The notes under the pieces: model-generated
What the model saw: the letters and a program-made list of their open reading frames with translations, nothing else
The model's database searches: none
Told to the model about the DNA's origin: nothing
Translations under genes and position numbers: made by a program
From: Adiantum capillus-veneris
Lineage: Eukaryota > Streptophyta > Polypodiopsida > Polypodiales > Pteridaceae
Direction: 5' to 3'
Assembly: GCA_014529385.2 (NCBI GenBank)
Contig: CM043953.1
Coordinates: 81,352,338 to 81,416,337, forward strand
DNA: 64,000 bases
Shown: one piece after another, positions 60,061 through 64,000 of the stretch
Layout of the letters: each line of letters opens with the position of its first letter
Position numbering within the stretch: position 1 is the first letter of the stretch

Positions 60061-63000
60061 AAGGTTATAGATTGAGGTTGGACAAGTGGTGGACCTTGCT
60101 CTAATGCTATAACATCTCCCTCAAGTAGAAAATTTTGAATTGAAGCGGGAAATTTTAATTTAGGCGATAAATTTTGAATTTTGAATACAAACGGAAAAAT
60201 TTGAATCCAAGCGGGAAACTTTTAATTTAGGTCGGACAAGTGGTGGATCTACAAACCAAGCAAGCCATGTTGCTAGATATAATAGCCAATGATAGGTTGT
60301 ACATGTGGTGGACCTTGCATCCATTCTCCATGCTTAGCTTAGACTACGGTCCTTGTGACTGTCTATGCTCCAATGGAGCTTAGATTGGACAAGTGGTGGA
60401 CCTTGCATCAATTCCCCATGCCTAGCTTAGATTGTAGACCTTGTGGTTGTCTATACTTTAATGAATTTAGCGTGGACAAGTGGTGGACCTTGGGCCAAGT
60501 GTTGAGTGCACTAGAATGGCCAAGTGGTGGATCTAGGAGATACCAATAATTGGATCCACACTACAAGCCTTCGTTCTTACAGTCAAGTGGTGGATCTAGG
60601 ATCTACTCATCCCACAAACATTGTGTAAAATTACAATTGTTATGATGGCCAAGAGTTAAATCCACCTAACTTTAAGACATGGTTAGAATGGCCAAGTGGT
60701 GGATCTATGAGACACCAACAATTGGATCCACATTTCAAGCCTTTGTTAATGGCCAAGCGGTGGATCTTTGATGCATCTACTTCCCAATTCATAATCTAAA
60801 TGGCCAAGTGGTGGATCTAGGATCTAATCATCCCACAAACATTGTGTAAAATTACAAGTGTTATGATAGCCAAGTGTTGAATGCACCTAACTTTAAGACA
60901 TGGTTAACATGGCCAAGTGGTGGATCTAGGAGACATCAAGAATTGGATCCACTTTTCAAGCCTTTGTTAATAATGGCCAAATGATGGATCTTTGATGCAC
61001 CTACTTCCCAATTGTTAGTCTAAATGGCCAAGTGGTGATTCTAGGATCTACTCATCCCACAAACATTGTGTATAATTACCAATGTTATGATGGCCAAGTG
61101 CTGAATGCACCTACCTTTAAAGACATGGTTAGAATGGCCAAGTGGTGGATCTAAGTGACACCAACAATTGTGTCTACAATACAAGCTTTTGTTATAATGA
61201 CCAAGTGGTGGATCTTTGATGCACCTACTTCCCAATTCTTAGTCTAAATGGCCAAGTGGTGGATCTAGAATCTACTCATCCCACAAACATTGTGTAAAAT
61301 TACAAGTGTAATGATAGCCAAGTGTTGAATGCACCTACCTTTAAGACATGGCTAGAATGGCCAAGTGGTGGATTTAGGACATACCAACAGTTAAATCGAC
61401 ACTTCAAGCCTTCATTCTAATGTCCAAGTGGTGGATCTTTGATGTATCCAATTCCCAAATTTTAGTCTAAATGGCCAAGTGTTGAATCTAGGATCTACTC
61501 ATCCCACATACATTGTGTAAAATTACCAGTGTTATGATGGCCAAGTGCTGAATGCACCTAACTTTAAGACATGGTTAGAATAGCCAAGTGGTGGATCTAG
61601 GTGACACTAACAATTGTATGTACAATTCAAGCTTTTGTTATAATGGCCAAGTGGTGGATCTTTGATGCACCTACTTACCAATTCTTACTCTAAATGGACA
61701 AGTGGTGGATCGAGGATCTAGTCATCCCACAAACATTGTGTAAAATTACAACTGTTATGATAGCCAAGTGTTGAATCCACCTAAGTTTAAGACATGGCTA
61801 GAATGGTCAAGTGATGGATCTAGGAGACACAACGAATTGGATCCACATTTCAAGCCTTTGTTAATGGCCAAGTGGTGGATCTTTGATGCACCTACCTTCC
61901 AATTCATAGTTTAAATGGCCAAGTGATGGATCTAGGATCCACTCATACCACCAAGATTGTATAAAATTACAAGTGTTATGATGGCTAAGTGTTGAATGCA
62001 CCTAACTGTAAGACATGGTTAGCATGGCCAAGTGGTGGATCTAGGAGACACCAACAATTGTATCCACTTTTCAAGCCTTTGTTATAATAGCCAAATGGTG
62101 GATCTTTGATGCACGTACTTCCCAATTCTTAGTCTAACTGGCCAAGTGATGGATCTAGGATCTATTCATCCCACCAACATTGTGTAAATTTACAAGTGTT
62201 AAATGCACTGTACAATTCAAGATTTTGTTATAATGGCCAAGTGGTGGATCTTTGATGCACGTACTTCCCAATTCTTACTGTAAATGGCCAAGTTGTGGAT
62301 CTAGAATCTACTCATCCCACAAACATTGTGTAAAATTACAAATGTTATGATGGCCAAATGTTGAATGCACCTAACTTTAAGGCATGATTAGAATGGCCAA
62401 GTGGTGGATCTAGGAGACACCAACAATTGGATCCACATTTCAAGCCTTTGATATAATGGCCAAGCGATGGATATTTGATGCACCTACTTCCCAATTCTTA
62501 CTCTAAATGGCCAATTGGTGGATCAAGGATCTACGCATCCCACAAACATTGTGTAAAATTACAAATGTTATGATGGCCAAGTGCTGAATGCACCTACCTT
62601 TAAGACATGGCTAGAATGGTGAAGTGGTGGATCTAAGAGATACCAATAATTGGATTCACACTTCAAGCCTTCGTTCTAATGGTCAAGTGGTGTATCTTTG
62701 ATGTATCTAATTTTTATTTTTATTTTTGTCTAAATGGCCAAGTGGTGGATCTAGGATCTAGTCATTCCCCAGACATTGTGTAAAATTACCTGTGTTATGA
62801 TGGCCAAGTGATGAATGCACCTAACTTTAGGACATGGTTAGAATGGCCAAGTGGTGGATCTAGGTGACACCAACAATTGTATCTAAACTTCAAGCCTTTG
62901 TTATAACGTCCAAGTGGTAGATCTTTCATGCACCTACTTACCAATTCTCACTCTAAATGGACAAGTGGTGGATGTAGGATCTAGTCATCCCACAAACATT

Positions 63001-64000
63001 GTGTAAAATTACAAGTGTTATGATGGCCAAGTGTTGAATCCACCTAACTGACCAAGTGGTGGATCTAGGAGACACCAACAATTGGATCCACATTTCAAGC
63101 CTTTGTTATAATGGCCAAGTGGTGGATCTAAAATCTACTCATCCCACAAATATTGTGTAAAATTACAAGTGTTATGATGGCCAAGTGTTGAATGCACTTA
63201 CCTTTAAGACATGGCTAGAATGGCCAAGTGGTGGATCTAAGATCTACTCATCCCACAAACATTGTGTAAAATTACAAGTGTTATGATGGCCAAGTGCTGA
63301 ATGCACCAAGCTTTAGGACATGGTTAGAATGGCCAAGTGGTGGATCTAAGAGACACCAACAATTGGATCCACATTTCAAGCCTTCGTTATAATGGGAAAG
63401 TGGTGGATCGTTTATGCATCTAATTCCCACTTCTAAGTCTAAATGGCCAAGTGGTGGATCTAGGATCTACTCATCCCACAAACATTGTGTAAAATTACAA
63501 GTGTTATTATGGCCAAGTTCTGAATGCACCTAACTTTAAGACATGGCAAGAATGGCCAAGTGGTGGATCTAGGAGACACCAATTGGATCCACAATTGAAG
63601 CCTTCATTATGATGGCCAAGTGATGAATGCACCTAACATGGTTAGAATGGCCAAGTGGTGAATCTAGGTGACACCAACAATTGTATGTACAATTTCAGTC
63701 TTTTTTATAATGGCCAAGTGGTGGATCTTTGATGCACATACTTCCCAAGTGTTATGATGGCTAAGTGCCGAATTCACCTAACTTTAAGACATGGCTAGAA
63801 TGGCTAAGTGGTGGATCTAGGAGACACCAACAATTGGATCCACAATTCAAGCCTTTGTTATAATGGCCAAGTGATGGATCTTTGATACACCTACTTTCTA
63901 ATTCTTAGTCTAATTGGTAAATTGATGGATCAAGTATCTACTCATCCCACAAACATTGTGTAAAATTACAAGTGTTATGATGGCCAATTGCACCTAACTT
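60061..64000. repeat. Satellite array 2 (about 224-bp higher-order units)
   Basis: Tandem array running off the right edge. The typical unit is about 224 bp and consists of four subunits, each opening with GGCCAAGTGGTGGATCT or a variant. They are followed by GAGACACCAACAATTGG..., TTTGATGCACCTACTTCCC..., AGGATCTACTCATCCC... or, after GGCCAAGTGTTGAATG, CACCTAACTTTAAGACATGG. Some units are shortened to about 146 or 115 bp near 62160-62310 and 62990-63250. The first 500 bases hold diverged units with GGACAAGTGGTGGACCTTG, intermediate to array 1. Confidence 0.95.

Overview
The window is repeat-dominated nuclear DNA from a land plant. Evidence: LTR retrotransposons of both Ty1/Copia and Ty3/Gypsy type with plant-type primer binding sites (TGGTATCAGAGC, initiator tRNA-Met; TGGCGCC..., tRNA-Asp-like), nested insertions, microsatellites, satellite arrays, and a DUF7869-type transposase-like gene, a family I associate with ferns, lycophytes, mosses and algae. 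A large-genome fern or lycophyte is my best guess, held weakly. I see no intact host gene, tRNA, rRNA or CRISPR array.

Layout. 0-3.3 kb: GA and CT microsatellites, a decayed ORF and a minus-strand Copia 3' fragment. 3.6-18.0 kb: minus-strand Gypsy material (family A). Read along the minus strand it runs gag, protease/integrase tail, one LTR-containing region, ORF1, gag again. The same 1.8-kb gag segment sits at both ends, so the element is circularly permuted with terminal redundancy. ORF1 is bracketed by nine copies of a 24-bp near-perfect palindrome. 18-21.1 kb: mostly featureless. 21.1-26.3 kb: a complete but mutated Copia (Copia-1) with 227-bp LTRs and TSD TTTAC. 26.3-28.7 kb: little. 28.8-31.55 kb and 55.6-56.1 kb: two halves of one minus-strand DUF7869-type gene, split by a second Copia (Copia-2; TSD ACAAG). 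Copia-2 is itself split in its RNase H region by an 18.5-kb Gypsy (TSD CAACT) at 36.7-55.2 kb. This last element holds a family-B gag-pol on the minus strand and, head to head, a diverged plus-strand copy of the 3' half of the same family, giving an inverted repeat with arms of about 4.5 kb. 56.2-64 kb: two satellite arrays sharing a core near GGMCAAGTGGTGGAYCT, separated by a GC-rich minisatellite and a featureless stretch.

The most unusual points are: (i) families A and B share a pol architecture with two retropepsin-like domains, one before RT and one after integrase, followed by repeated W-x-P-K motifs; (ii) the conserved palindrome array in the noncoding parts of family A; (iii) the circularly permuted family-A copy; (iv) the inverted repeat inside the nested Gypsy; (v) a conserved 152-codon ORF beyond the family-B polypurine tract. 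LTR divergence read by eye (about 1% for Copia-1, 2% for the nested Gypsy, 4% for Copia-2) agrees with the nesting order.
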